In this document: positions 7,942-17,229 of the stretch, in pieces
How positions within the stretch are numbered: position 1 is the stretch's first letter
Layout: each line of letters starts with the position of its first letter
Source: CAMBRQ01 sp945870325
GTDB taxonomy: Bacteria; Bacillota; Clostridia; Lachnospirales; Lachnospiraceae
Reading direction: 5' to 3'
DNA length: 64,000 nucleotides
Assembly (NCBI RefSeq): GCF_050313795.1
Contig: NZ_JBNPMC010000017.1
Coordinates: 4,928 to 68,927 of the forward strand
Notes under the pieces: generated by a model
What the model was told of the DNA's origin: nothing
The model's database searches: none
What the model saw: the letters and a program-made list of their open reading frames with translations, nothing else
Program-made: the position numbers and the translations under genes

Positions 7942-9213
7942 ATGAAGATTGCAATGATGACTAATAATTATAAACCCTTTGTAGGAGGAGTCCCAATCTC
8001 GGTGGAGCGATTGTCAGAGGGGCTAAGGAGAAGAGGACATGAGGTGTGCATCTTTGCGCCGGAGTATGATGAAGCGGAAACTGAGTTGTGGGAGCATGAT
8101 GTGGTCCGTTATCGCTCTTATGAAAAGAGGCTGAAAAATGGAATGGTGGTACCGAATATATTCGATCCAAGGATTCGGGAGGAGTTCGAATGGCAGGATT
8201 TTGACCTGATTCATGTACACCAGCCTATGCTGATTGGCAATGTGGCAATGCATCTTAGCCGGAAATACAAGATTCCGCTCGTCTATACTTACCATACGAG
8301 ATACGAAGAATATCTCCATTATCTTGTGAAGTCCTCCAAGAAAAATGATCAGGAGGTCACACATCGATATTGGGAGCAGGGCAAGAAACTTCTTCCACAT
8401 TATATGGCGGCTTACATGAAGCAATGTGACCTGATATTTGCACCCTCCACAGGGATGCAAGATTACCTGGAAGAACAGAAGATACAGGTGCCAGTGAAGG
8501 TGTTGCCGACGGGGATTGCAGATAATGCATATGAAGAGGATACAAAACGTTCCGGCGAGATAAGAAGCCGTTATCTGCGGGGGAGAAGAAGCCTTCTCTG
8601 TACGGTATCGCGGCTGGATAAAGAGAAGAACCTGTATTTTATGCTTAGATGTATACGGAAACTAAAGGACCGTTTGGGAAATGATTTCTGCATGATGCTG
8701 ATTGGAGATGGCGCTGAGCGTCAAGGGCTGGAATGCTATGCGAAGGAATTAGGGATTGCAGATGCTGTGGTATTTGCCGGGCAGGTTCCGAATCAGGAAG
8801 TAAAGGATTATCTGTTCGCAAGCGATGTATTTTTGTTCACCTCCAAGTCCGAGACGCAGGGAATCGTGCTGGCGGAGGCTATGGCAGCGCGACTTCCGGT
8901 GGTGGCGGTATCGGCTTGCGGAGTGAATGATATCGTAAGAGACGGAGAGAATGGATACCTTGCCAGAGAGGCGGAGGAAGAATTCGCGACTCGGGTAGAA
9001 AGTATGCTTCGGAATGCAGAGGAGATGGAACGCCTTAGGAGTGGTGCTGCAAAGACGGCAGGAGATTACAGGATGGACAGTATTGCGTTTCAGGCAGAGA
9101 GATGCTATCGGATGGCATTAGAAAGAGAATGGAGGAATGAGGCTTATGGAGAGGAAACATATGAAAAGAAGCATGTTGTGTCATCTTTTCTACGGCTATT
9201 TAAGGCTTCTTGA
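7942..9213 (+). CDS. GT4 glycosyltransferase, probably diacylglycerol glucosyltransferase-like
   Basis: 423 residues from the ATG at 7942 after AGAGGGGGAAAGAC. GT-B fold: N-terminal MKIAMMTNNYKPFVGGVPIS with the Gly-rich acceptor loop, HVHQPMLIG and YTYHTRYEEYLHY in the first half, and the donor-binding SKSETQGIVLAEAMAARLPVV (EX7E motif) in the second. The acceptor loop and HTRYEEY motif are like processive glucosyl-diacylglycerol synthases of Firmicutes, but assignment below GT4 is inference. The 3' end overlaps the start of the truncated DUF374 gene. Confidence 0.88.
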   Translation: MKIAMMTNNYKPFVGGVPISVERLSEGLRRRGHEVCIFAPEYDEAETELWEHDVVRYRSYEKRLKNGMVVPNIFDPRIREEFEWQDFDLIHVHQPMLIGNVAMHLSRKYKIPLVYTYHTRYEEYLHYLVKSSKKNDQEVTHRYWEQGKKLLPHYMAAYMKQCDLIFAPSTGMQDYLEEQKIQVPVKVLPTGIADNAYEEDTKRSGEIRSRYLRGRRSLLCTVSRLDKEKNLYFMLRCIRKLKDRLGNDFCMMLIGDGAERQGLECYAKELGIADAVVFAGQVPNQEVKDYLFASDVFLFTSKSETQGIVLAEAMAARLPVVAVSACGVNDIVRDGENGYLAREAEEEFATRVESMLRNAEEMERLRSGAAKTAGDYRMDSIAFQAERCYRMALEREWRNEAYGEETYEKKHVVSSFLRLFKAS

Positions 9214-9562
9214 GAAGACGGTGAAGATTGAGTGGCAGCAGCCGAAGGCTTTCTCGTGCCATAATATTGTTGGATTCTGGCATGAGGATAGTTATGCCAT
9301 GAATCTGGTACTTCGATATATTGCGAGACAGAATGCGGATGTATCGGTATTGGTGACCGCGGATGAGCGGGGAGAATACATCCAGTATCTTTTGGAAAAA
9401 TGTGGGGGAAAGGCGGTCAGGATCGGCTATGGCTTCTGCAATGCAGGAACTTTAAAGGAACTCCTGGCGTCCATGAAAGAGCGAAAAAGGAGTATTGCGA
9501 TTGCCATGGATGGTCCGCTGGGACCAAGACATATTCCGAAGAAACTGACGTTCATGTATTAG
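9146..9562 (+). pseudogene. Truncated DUF374 acyltransferase-like protein
   Basis: About 138 residues matching the first two-thirds of DUF374 (lysophospholipid-acyltransferase-like): SCHNIVGFWHEDSYAMNLV, VSVLVTADERGEYI and the conserved AIAMDGPLGPRHIPKK block. Full members are roughly 200-230 residues. Here the frame stops (TAG 9560-9562) just after the DGPLGPR block, and response-regulator sequence continues in another frame. This looks like a deletion that removed the C-terminal part and the next gene's start. GGAGG at 9131-9135 suits ATG 9146 better than ATG 9137. Loss of function is likely but not certain. Confidence 0.75.
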
Positions 9563-9564
9563 TT

Positions 9565-10248
9565 GTGGAAGATGATAAGGAGATCCGCGAAGGTGTGGAG
9601 ATATATTTGAGAAGCCAGGGATACGAAGTGTATCAGGCGGCAGACGGTGTGGAGGGACTTGAGATCATAGGCAGAGAAGAAATCCATCTGGCAATTGTGG
9701 ATGTGATGATGCCAAGGATGGATGGTATCCAGATGACCATAAAGTTAAGGGAGAAATATGATTTCCCGGTGATCTTCCTGTCTGCGAAGTCAGACGAAGT
9801 GGATAAGATCATGGGGCTTAACATGGGGGCGGACGATTACGTGACGAAACCATTTACCCCGATGGAACTTCTGGCAAGGGTGAATTCACAGATGCGGCGT
9901 TACCGTAAGTTTATGGAGAAACTGGGCGGCAAAGAGAAGGCGGAGAATGTGCATACGATTGGCGGCCTGGAACTGAATGAGGATGCCGTGGAGGTGACGG
10001 TGGACGGCGAGCCGGTGAAGATGACGCCGACGGAATATAAGATACTGCTCCTGCTTATGAAGAATCCGGGAAGAGTGTTTTCTGCGGATGAGATCTATGA
10101 ATGGGTGTGGAATGAACGGGCTGTGAACACGGATACCATTATGGTGCATGTGAGAAATATCCGTGAGAAGATAGAGATTAATCCAAAAGAACCAAAATAT
10201 TTGAAGGTGGTGTGGGGCGTTGGGTATAAAATTGAAAAGCAAGCGTAA
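9565..10248 (+). CDS. OmpR-family response regulator with damaged 5' end
   Basis: Receiver domain with the acidic pair in VVEDDKEI, phospho-acceptor Asp in AIVDVMMPRMDG, and Lys in DDYVTKPF; then a winged-helix DNA-binding domain (MTPTEYKILLLLMKNPGRVF; TDTIMVHVRNIREKIE). No normal start exists. The first beta strand (VHVLVVEDD) is in frame upstream but has no start codon. In-frame options are GTG 9565, two bases after the DUF374 stop and so possibly used by reinitiation, or ATG 9400 inside the DUF374 sequence, which would add a nonsense leader. The partner kinase overlaps its 3' end. Confidence 0.85.
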   Translation: MEDDKEIREGVEIYLRSQGYEVYQAADGVEGLEIIGREEIHLAIVDVMMPRMDGIQMTIKLREKYDFPVIFLSAKSDEVDKIMGLNMGADDYVTKPFTPMELLARVNSQMRRYRKFMEKLGGKEKAENVHTIGGLELNEDAVEVTVDGEPVKMTPTEYKILLLLMKNPGRVFSADEIYEWVWNERAVNTDTIMVHVRNIREKIEINPKEPKYLKVVWGVGYKIEKQA

Positions 10249-12316
10249 GTCAGCAATCTTATTGATGATCGTGACGATACTGGTGCCGGTATTTTTCATA
10301 ATGAATGAGTATCGGGGCTGGTATCAGGACAGTTCGAAGATGCTGGAGAATCTGAATCGTTCGGCATATACTTCACAGGAATTCTTGAAGAATTTTATTG
10401 ATGCGGGATATATTCTGTATAATACGGAAGGCGCCAGAGAAGAGGTGCCGGACAATGTAAAAGAGATTCTAAATAATAATTTTAGTGAGGAGATGGAGCG
10501 GTTTGAAAGTCTGTATCCATTTCTGGATTACCGGGTAGAGAACGAGGATGGAAAGGTTGTCGCGAAGAGCACAGCCAACTCGGAGCGGACGGTGACAGAG
10601 AATAATCTGTCGGATTTTGCGTTGGGGATTGTTGTTGAGTATGATGAGAATGGCAATCCGGATGCAAGGATTGAACAGAGTCTGTATAAGGCGGATCAAA
10701 GCGTTGAACTTCGTAAGATTATCAACGAGTACGACGATCAGCAATGGGAGCGTGAGATCTATAACGAAGGAGAAGAGACGTGGGAGACTTATGCGGCGGA
10801 GATTCCTAAGAACAGAACTTACATCTATGCTATGACGGATGAGAATCTTCAGATGTATATGGATAACGATTATTATATGGGATATCATGTGCCGGATGCG
10901 GCAGGGAATATTGTGATTCTTCTGTTGCTGGCTGTGGCGGCGGCAGCATTTGTCTATCCGATGATACCTTCATGGAGTATTGGAAGGGAGAAGGTATTCC
11001 GGGCACCGTTTGAAATTGTGATTGGTGTACTCGGAACGGCAATGGTGCTGCTATTCAACAACTTTGGGTGGATGTTGGAAAGGCGGGACGGCATGGCAGA
11101 CATGTTTGATTTCTGTGTGTGGGTGATTATATTCTCGGTAGTTTATTGGGCGGCGACATGTGTAAGGGATGTATATATTCTGGGAATTCGCACATATGTG
11201 AAGGAAAGAACGCTTTTGTGCCATTATTGGAAATATATCATACGTGCCTGGAACTGGATGAAAAAAACAGTAAGGGCTGCCGGAGCAAAGGTGAGAGGCT
11301 GGATTGGCAGAGTCTATCATTCACTGGAGAACATTGATCTGAGTGAAAAGAGCAATGCAGCCATACTTAAGATCGTGCTGTGCAACTTCGTGATTCTGGC
11401 AGTGGTATGCAGCATGTGGGTATTTGGAATCATGGCACTGGTAGTCTATTCCGTAATACTATTCTTTATTCTGCGAAAATATTATAATGATCTGCAGGAG
11501 AAATATGCGATTCTTCTGAAAGCGACAGGCGAGATAGCAGAAGGCAATCTGGAAGCAGAGATTACCGAAGATCTTGGGGTGTTCAATCCATTTAAGACAG
11601 AGATGCAGAAGATTCAGAAAGGATTCAAGAAAGCGGTGGATGAAGAGGTGAAGAGCCAGCGGATGAAGACGGAACTTATCACCAATGTGTCCCATGACTT
11701 GAAGACTCCGCTGACGGCGATCATCACTTATGTGAATCTTCTGAAGGAAGAAAAGGACGAAGAGAAGCGGAAGGATTATATAGAAGTATTGGAGCGCAAA
11801 TCTCTGCGCCTGAAAGTATTGATTGAAGATCTGTTTGAGATCAGCAAAGCGAGCAGTAAGAATGTAACGCTGAATATTGTAGATGTAGATGTGGTGAACC
11901 TCTTTAAGCAGGTGAAACTGGAGATGGAAGATAAGATTACGGAGGCAGGGCTTGATTTCCGCTGTACGTATCCGGAAGTCAAGGTAATCGCGTCTCTCGA
12001 CAGCCAGAAGACCTACCGGGTGTTCGAAAATCTTCTTATCAATATCATAAAATACGCAATGCCGCATACAAGGGTGTACATCGAGATTGTAAAAGAAGGA
12101 CAGGAAACTGTGGTGCGGATGAAGAACGTATCCGCAGCGGAATTGAATTTCAATCCTGAGGAGATTACGGAGCGGTTCGTAAGAGGAGATGCATCAAGGA
12201 ATACAGAAGGCTCAGGGCTTGGACTTGCGATTGCGAAGAGTTTTGTGGAATTGCAGAAAGGGAAGTTCAAGATTGAGACAGAGGCGGACCTGTTCAAGGT
12301 AGAGATAAGGTGGTAG
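10220..12316 (+). CDS. Membrane sensor histidine kinase
   Basis: Up to 698 residues. TM1 at about residues 12-28 is followed by an acidic extracytoplasmic region to about 225, then a cluster of hydrophobic helices (about 228-320 and 383-425). HisKA contains the phospho-acceptor in NVSHDLKTPLTAIITYVNLL, and the HATPase has NLLINIIKYA (N box) and EGSGLGLAIAKSF (G box). The start is a TTG at 10220 or a TTG at 10232, both inside the end of the response-regulator gene, so translation is coupled. The architecture resembles the large multi-TM kinases common in Lachnospiraceae; the signal is unknown. Confidence 0.9.
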   Translation: MGIKLKSKRKSAILLMIVTILVPVFFIMNEYRGWYQDSSKMLENLNRSAYTSQEFLKNFIDAGYILYNTEGAREEVPDNVKEILNNNFSEEMERFESLYPFLDYRVENEDGKVVAKSTANSERTVTENNLSDFALGIVVEYDENGNPDARIEQSLYKADQSVELRKIINEYDDQQWEREIYNEGEETWETYAAEIPKNRTYIYAMTDENLQMYMDNDYYMGYHVPDAAGNIVILLLLAVAAAAFVYPMIPSWSIGREKVFRAPFEIVIGVLGTAMVLLFNNFGWMLERRDGMADMFDFCVWVIIFSVVYWAATCVRDVYILGIRTYVKERTLLCHYWKYIIRAWNWMKKTVRAAGAKVRGWIGRVYHSLENIDLSEKSNAAILKIVLCNFVILAVVCSMWVFGIMALVVYSVILFFILRKYYNDLQEKYAILLKATGEIAEGNLEAEITEDLGVFNPFKTEMQKIQKGFKKAVDEEVKSQRMKTELITNVSHDLKTPLTAIITYVNLLKEEKDEEKRKDYIEVLERKSLRLKVLIEDLFEISKASSKNVTLNIVDVDVVNLFKQVKLEMEDKITEAGLDFRCTYPEVKVIASLDSQKTYRVFENLLINIIKYAMPHTRVYIEIVKEGQETVVRMKNVSAAELNFNPEEITERFVRGDASRNTEGSGLGLAIAKSFVELQKGKFKIETEADLFKVEIRW

Positions 12317-12410
12317 TCAATTGGGGACGGGGGTTTTTTCGATTTCAATGCCCCCGTCCCCGATTCGATTTGCCCTGTCCCTTTTTAAAAAAGTGGTGTC
12401 CCCAATTGAC
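12316..12410. repeat. REP-like nested inverted repeat at the kinase stop codon
   Basis: Outer inverted repeat GTCAATTGGGGAC (12316-12328) / GTCCCCAATTGAC (12398-12410), perfect over 13 bp. Inner stem GGGGACGGGGG (12323-12333) / CCCCCGTCCCC (12351-12361), perfect over 11 bp. Its first base is the G of the kinase TAG stop. It can act as a terminator; the sequence looks like a dispersed palindromic repeat rather than a simple terminator. Confidence 0.8.
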
Positions 12411-12477
12411 AAATTCACTATTTTCACATATTATATATCCTATAGCGACAAAAACATTGAACGGAAAGAGTAGCAGA

Positions 12478-12722
12478 TTATGGAGTTAACAGAGAGAAAC
12501 TGTCATCGGCTGAAAGCAGTTTTAAACAAAGTACCTGTGAAGTGCGTCCGGGAGTTGATTCGGTGAAAGGGCTGATGAATGAACTGCCAAGTAGCCGGAT
12601 ACGGGATTACACACGTTACGTGTATCGAGTGGGGGATATTTATACGAATGATATTCTCTATAAGAGTGGAACCGCGGAGTAACTTCGTCTCTTAAGAACA
12701 GATTGAGAGACGGAGTTTTTTT
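12478..12722 (+). promoter_or_regulatory. T-box leader, cysteine-specific
   Basis: Stem I begins near AGAGAGAAAC. The likely specifier is TGC (12543-12545) in GAAGTGCGTCC. The T-box core GTGGAACCGCG lies at 12666-12676. The terminator is AACTTCGTCTCTTAA (12681-12695) / TTGAGAGACGGAGTT (12703-12717) followed by T's. Uncharged tRNA-Cys should allow read-through into cysE and cysS. The specifier is read by eye, but the downstream genes support it. Confidence 0.93.
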
Positions 12723-12797
12723 ATATCACGGGAAACAAGTAGTCTCCAATGCACAAAAGAAATCAATGTATTGCATAATTGAAAAGGAGAGATTATT

Positions 12798-13526
12798 ATG
12801 GGTATCATATCCTATATTAAGGAAGAAATCCAGGTCATACGGGAACGAGACCCGGCGATCAAGTCGAATATGGAGGTGTTCCTGTATCCAAGTTTTAAAG
12901 CCATCCTGCGCTACCGCGTGGCACATAAGTTATACCTGAAGAAACATTATTTCCTTGCCCGGTGGGTGTCCCAGCGTGCGGTAAGGAAGACAGGGATTGA
13001 GATACATCCTGGTGCTACCATTGGAAAAGGACTGTTCATTGACCACGGAAGCGGAGTCATCATCGGCGAGACAGCTGAACTTGGTGATAATGTAACACTG
13101 TATCAGGGAGTTACTTTGGGAGGAACCGGCAAAGAACAGGGAAAGCGTCATCCAACGTTGGGCGACAATGTTATGGTAAGCGCCGGAGCCAAGGTCTTAG
13201 GCTCTTTTAAGATCGGTGAGAATTCCAAGATCGGTGCCGGAAGCGTGGTATTAAAAGAAGTGCCGCCGAATTGTACGGTAGTAGGCGTACCGGGGCGGAT
13301 CGTAAAGATGGGTGATCAGAAGATTCCGCGCATGGATATGGATCAGGTACATCTGCCAGACCCAATCAGCAATGATATCCGAGAATTACAGGCGGATAAC
13401 CTGCGTATGCACAGGCAGATCCTGGAGATGGAGAAACGCATGAGATGCATGAGAACCGATGATATCGAGATTCTGGATCAGCAGGAGACGGATACGTCAG
13501 AGACGGAAGAGCAGATATCCCGGTGA
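12798..13526 (+). CDS. cysE: Serine O-acetyltransferase
   Basis: Makes O-acetylserine from serine and acetyl-CoA, the first step of cysteine synthesis. 242 residues. N-terminal helical part, then the left-handed beta helix: GIEIHPGATIGKGLFIDHGSGVVIGET-type hexapeptides with the catalytic His/Asp in FIDHGSG, and GGTGKEQGKRHPTLGDNVMV. The C-terminal helix from about residue 190 is longer than in the shortest Firmicute forms. ATG follows AAAGGAGAGATTATT. Lies under the Cys T-box, 62 bases before cysS. Confidence 0.95.
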   Translation: MGIISYIKEEIQVIRERDPAIKSNMEVFLYPSFKAILRYRVAHKLYLKKHYFLARWVSQRAVRKTGIEIHPGATIGKGLFIDHGSGVIIGETAELGDNVTLYQGVTLGGTGKEQGKRHPTLGDNVMVSAGAKVLGSFKIGENSKIGAGSVVLKEVPPNCTVVGVPGRIVKMGDQKIPRMDMDQVHLPDPISNDIRELQADNLRMHRQILEMEKRMRCMRTDDIEILDQQETDTSETEEQISR

Positions 13527-13588
13527 TGAGTTTGGGATACAATAAAATATAGATAGATTGAGAAAAGAAAAAGGAGAAAGAGTAGGCT

Positions 13589-14995
13589 ATGAAACTGTAC
13601 AACACACTGTCTAAGAGAAAAGAAGAATTCGTACCTTTGGAGGAAGGAAAGGTAAAGATGTATGTCTGCGGACCTACTGTCTACAACTTCATTCACATCG
13701 GTAACGCAAGACCAATGATTGTATTCGATACCGTAAGAAGATATTTCGAATACAAAGGATATGATGTGAACTTCGTATCCAATTTTACAGATGTAGATGA
13801 CAAGATTATCAAGAAAGCCATCGAAGAAGGGGTATCTGCAGATGAGATATCCAAGCGCTATATCGCAGAATGCAAGAAGGATATGGAAGGAATGAATGTA
13901 AAACCGGCCACCAAGCATCCGCTTGCAACCGAAGAGATCTGCGGCATGGTAGACATGATTGGTACTCTGATTGAGAAGGGATATGCTTACGAGAAGAACG
14001 GAACCGTATATTTCCGCACCAGACAGTTCAAGGATTATGGGAAATTATCTCATAAGAACTTAGATGATCTGCGTTCTGGCGAACGTTCTCTTCTGGTAAC
14101 CGGAGAAGATGAGAAAGAAGATCCATTGGATTTCGTATTATGGAAGCCGAAGAAGGAAGGCGAACCAGCATGGGAGTCTCCATGGAGTGACGGACGTCCG
14201 GGATGGCACATTGAATGTTCCGTTATGTCTAAGAAATACTTAGGCGAGCAGATCGACATCCATGCCGGTGGAGAGGATCTTGTATTCCCACACCATGAAA
14301 ATGAGATCGCCCAGAGTGAGGCGGCGAATGGCAAGGAATTCGCAAGATACTGGATGCACAATGCATTTCTGAATATTGACAATCACAAGATGAGCAAGTC
14401 TCTTGGCAATTTCCGTACTGTTCGTGAGATCAGTGAGCAGTATGATCTTCAGGTGCTTCGTTTCTTCATGTTAAGTGCGCACTACAGAAGCCCGCTTAAC
14501 TTCAGCGCAGATCTGATGGAGGCATCCAAGAATGGTCTGGAGCGTATTGTCAACGCAGCAGATAATCTGAAGTTCCTGATGGGGAATGCTAAGACGGAAG
14601 CAATGACAGAAGAAGAGACCTCTAATTATACGAAGACTGATGAATTTGTACAGGGCTTCGAGACAGCCATGGAAGATGACTTTAACACCGCAGATGCAGT
14701 TGCCGCTATCTTTGAACTGGTAAAATACATCAATACAACAGCAAGCGCAGACAGTTCTAAGGAATATCTTCAGAAATTATTCGACCTTCTGGTGAAACTG
14801 ACGGATGTTCTCGGATTGATTGTGGATAAAGAGGAAGAAATCTTGGCAGAAGATATCGAGAAGTTGATCGAAGAGCGTCAGGCAGCAAGAAAAGCGAAAG
14901 ACTTCGCAAGGGCAGATGCAATCCGTGACGAGTTACTGGCAAAAGGAATTATTCTTAAGGATACGAGAGAAGGAGTGCAATGGAAAAAAGCGTAG
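13589..14995 (+). CDS. cysS: Cysteinyl-tRNA synthetase
   Basis: 468 residues, class I synthetase. Zinc ligand Cys in YVCGPTVYNFIHIGNARPM together with the HIGH-type sequence HIGN; second zinc region WHIECSVMSKKYLG and HAGGEDLVFPHHENEIAQSE; KMSKS in HKMSKSLGNF. The C-terminal DALR domain ends in ARADAIRDELLAKGI. It shares the Cys T-box transcript with cysE, and its end overlaps mrnC by 16 bases. Confidence 0.97.
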   Translation: MKLYNTLSKRKEEFVPLEEGKVKMYVCGPTVYNFIHIGNARPMIVFDTVRRYFEYKGYDVNFVSNFTDVDDKIIKKAIEEGVSADEISKRYIAECKKDMEGMNVKPATKHPLATEEICGMVDMIGTLIEKGYAYEKNGTVYFRTRQFKDYGKLSHKNLDDLRSGERSLLVTGEDEKEDPLDFVLWKPKKEGEPAWESPWSDGRPGWHIECSVMSKKYLGEQIDIHAGGEDLVFPHHENEIAQSEAANGKEFARYWMHNAFLNIDNHKMSKSLGNFRTVREISEQYDLQVLRFFMLSAHYRSPLNFSADLMEASKNGLERIVNAADNLKFLMGNAKTEAMTEEETSNYTKTDEFVQGFETAMEDDFNTADAVAAIFELVKYINTTASADSSKEYLQKLFDLLVKLTDVLGLIVDKEEEILAEDIEKLIEERQAARKAKDFARADAIRDELLAKGIILKDTREGVQWKKA

Positions 14996-15426
14996 ATTGG
15001 CAGTTTGACTCATATATGCAGGAACGATTCCAGATGAAAGAGGTGGATGCAGGAGCGTATTCACCTCTTACTTTGGCGTATATCGGTGACAGTATTTATG
15101 ACTTGATCATTAAGTCCTTAATTGTGAATGAAGGAAATCAGCAGGTTCAGAAACTCCACAAGGAGACCAGCGCCCTGGTACAGGCTTCCGCTCAGTCACG
15201 CATGATGCGGACCATGCAGGAACACTTGACGGAGGAGGAACACGCGATATACAAACGGGGCAGGAATGCAAAGAGTGTTTCCCCGGCAAAGAATCAGTCC
15301 ATTACAGACTACCGCAGGGCAACCGGCTTCGAGGCATTGCTGGGATATCTGTATCTGAAAAAAGAGTGGAAAAGGATGCTTGATCTGGTTAAAATAGGGT
15401 TAGACAGTCTGAAAGAAAAAGAATAG
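14980..15426 (+). CDS. mrnC: Mini-ribonuclease III
   Basis: 148 residues. RNase III catalytic domain without the double-stranded RNA-binding domain. The catalytic acidic residues lie in LTLAYIGDSIYDL and near YRRATGFEALLGYLYL. Mini-III trims the ends of 23S rRNA precursors in Bacillus. The ATG lies inside the 3' end of cysS, matching the conserved cysS-mrnC-rlmB order of Firmicutes. Confidence 0.95.
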   Translation: MEKSVDWQFDSYMQERFQMKEVDAGAYSPLTLAYIGDSIYDLIIKSLIVNEGNQQVQKLHKETSALVQASAQSRMMRTMQEHLTEEEHAIYKRGRNAKSVSPAKNQSITDYRRATGFEALLGYLYLKKEWKRMLDLVKIGLDSLKEKE

Positions 15427-15445
15427 AGCGTATAAGGAGTCCTTT

Positions 15446-16273
15446 ATGAAAAAAGAAACTTATAAAACGGCAAATAAAAATGAAAACAGAAAGCAAGATA
15501 GAAGCCAGAAGGAAGGTATGGACAGAAGCCAGGAGAGTAATCCGAATATGATTGAAGGTCGTAATGCAGTTCTGGAAGCGTTCCGTTCTGGCAGACCGAT
15601 CGATAAACTATTAGTTTTAGATGGCTGTCAGGATGGTCCGGTGAGGACGATTATAAGAGAAGCCAAAAAGCATGATATCATCCTTCAATTCGTAACGAAG
15701 GAGCGGTTATCTCAGTTGTCCGAGACGGGCAGGCATCAGGGGGTCATTGCATATGCAGCGGCTTACGAGTATGCGGAGGTTGAGGACATGCTGGCATTAG
15801 CGAAAGAAAAGGGCGAAGATCCATTTCTGATTTTGCTGGACAATATCGAAGATCCGCATAACTTAGGCGCTATCATCCGTACGGCGAATCTGGCAGGTGC
15901 TCATGGAGTCATCATCCCGAAGCGCCGGGCAGTAGGGCTTACGGCTACCGTGGCTAAGACATCGGCAGGAGCACTGAATTATACTCCAGTAGCAAAGGTC
16001 ACCAACCTGAAGAAGACGATGGAAGAGTTAAAGGAGCAGGGACTGTGGTTCGTGTGTGCCGACATGGGCGGCGAGAAAATGTATGATCTGAATCTGACCG
16101 GCCCGATTGGACTTGTGATAGGGAATGAAGGAGAAGGCGTCAGCCGCCTGGTGAAGGAAACCTGTGATTTTGTGGCGAGTATCCCTATGAAGGGAGATAT
16201 TGACTCTCTGAATGCATCTGTGGCAGCGGGAGTACTTGCGTATGAGGTTGTAAGACAGCGATTAACGATATAA
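15446..16273 (+). CDS. rlmB: TrmH-family rRNA 2'-O-ribose methyltransferase
   Basis: 275 residues. A basic, disordered N-terminal stretch of about 35 residues precedes an L30e-like substrate-binding domain (NMIEGRNAVLEAFRSGR) and the SPOUT catalytic domain with its three motifs: NIEDPHNLGAIIRTANLAGA, IGLVIGNEGEGVSRLV and SLNASVAAGVLAYEV. Expected to methylate a guanosine of 23S rRNA; the exact site is family knowledge only. Positioned 19 bases after mrnC and just before sigH. Confidence 0.93.
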   Translation: MKKETYKTANKNENRKQDRSQKEGMDRSQESNPNMIEGRNAVLEAFRSGRPIDKLLVLDGCQDGPVRTIIREAKKHDIILQFVTKERLSQLSETGRHQGVIAYAAAYEYAEVEDMLALAKEKGEDPFLILLDNIEDPHNLGAIIRTANLAGAHGVIIPKRRAVGLTATVAKTSAGALNYTPVAKVTNLKKTMEELKEQGLWFVCADMGGEKMYDLNLTGPIGLVIGNEGEGVSRLVKETCDFVASIPMKGDIDSLNASVAAGVLAYEVVRQRLTI

Positions 16274-16289
16274 AAATATGGAGGAGAAG

Positions 16290-16898
16290 ATGGCGAACTA
16301 TGGACAGATGACGGATGAACAATTGATCTGCAATCTCCGAAAAGGTGATAAGAACATCATTGATTATATCATGGAAAAATATAAGAACCTGGTGCGAAAA
16401 GAAGCCAATGCCATGTACCTGCTGGGCGGAGAGAATGATGATCTGATCCAGGAGGGGATGATTGGCTTGTTTAAAGCAGTGCAGGATTATAATGTGGAGC
16501 AGGAGACCTCTTTTTTTAGTTTCGCCAAACTCTGTATCACCAGGCAGATGTACTCTGCCATTGAAGCATCTAAGCGTAAGAAACACAGCCCGCTTAACAG
16601 TTACGTCTCCCTCTATGAGAAGACAGGAGAGCAGGGGGCGCTGATGGATACTATGGAGGCCGGCGGAGAGAGTAATCCTGAAGAATTGCTGGTCAGTCGG
16701 GAATATGCAGAATTATTAGAGACGAAACTGGAGGAGAGTCTAAGCGATCTTGAGAACCGTGTTCTGTACCTGCATCTTCTGGGAACTGATTATAAGACCA
16801 TCGCCCGTCTGCTGGATAAGAGTCCGAAGACGGTTGATAATGCTCTTCAGCGGATTAAAAGTAAGACAGAGAAGATTCTGGAGAATGAGAAACGGTAA
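16290..16898 (+). CDS. sigH: RNA polymerase sigma factor, SigH type
   Basis: 202 residues from ATG 16290. A GGAGG five bases upstream sets this start; the ATG at 16278 precedes that site. Region 2 includes NIIDYIMEKYKNLVRKEANA and DDLIQEGMIGLFKAVQDYN. Region 4 ends with HLLGTDYKTIARLLDKSPKTVDNALQRIKSK, a helix-turn-helix. Its place after cysS-mrnC-rlmB is the Bacillus/Clostridium sigH neighbourhood. SigH controls early stationary-phase and sporulation or competence genes in Bacillus; the role here is not shown. Confidence 0.92.
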   Translation: MANYGQMTDEQLICNLRKGDKNIIDYIMEKYKNLVRKEANAMYLLGGENDDLIQEGMIGLFKAVQDYNVEQETSFFSFAKLCITRQMYSAIEASKRKKHSPLNSYVSLYEKTGEQGALMDTMEAGGESNPEELLVSREYAELLETKLEESLSDLENRVLYLHLLGTDYKTIARLLDKSPKTVDNALQRIKSKTEKILENEKR

Positions 16899-16977
16899 GT
16901 GCTGAAATCTGAATGGTTGAAATCTGAATCTGAAAAATTTCATGAAAAATTTGTGGTAAAATTTGTGGAAAATCTTA

Positions 16978-17007
16978 TTGACAAAACCACATTAGGTATT
17001 GTATAGT
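16978..17007 (+). promoter_or_regulatory. Promoter of tRNA-Thr
   Basis: TTGACA (16978-16983) and TATAGT (17002-17007) with an 18-bp spacer, 26 bases upstream of the tRNA. Confidence 0.8.
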
Positions 17008-17033
17008 ATCAATGTTGCATATCGAATATGCGT

Positions 17034-17106
17034 GCTGCCTTGGCTCAGTCGGTAGAGCGTCGCCTTGGTAAGGCGGAGGTCGGCGGTTCGATTCCGCTAG
17101 GCAGCT
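17034..17106 (+). tRNA. tRNA-Thr (anticodon GGT)
   Basis: Acceptor GCTGCCT / AGGCAGC, D-loop TGGCTCAGTCGGTAGAGC, anticodon stem TCGCC / GGCGG around TTGGTAA, T-arm GGCGGTTCGATTCCGC. Discriminator T, CCA not encoded. Confidence 0.96.
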
Positions 17107-17125
17107 TGATAGACATCATGAGAGG

Positions 17126-17153
17126 TACTCCCAGTTCAGGGAGTATTTTTTTT
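17126..17153 (+). terminator. Terminator after tRNA-Thr
   Basis: TACTCCC (17126-17132) / GGGAGTA (17139-17145) hairpin followed by eight T's. Confidence 0.88.
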
Positions 17154-17229
17154 CTCCAATTCTATAGAGTGAGTATGTATGCGGTGTATGGTTGCAGGAA
17201 ATATAAAAGAGATATGAGAGGTAATACAA

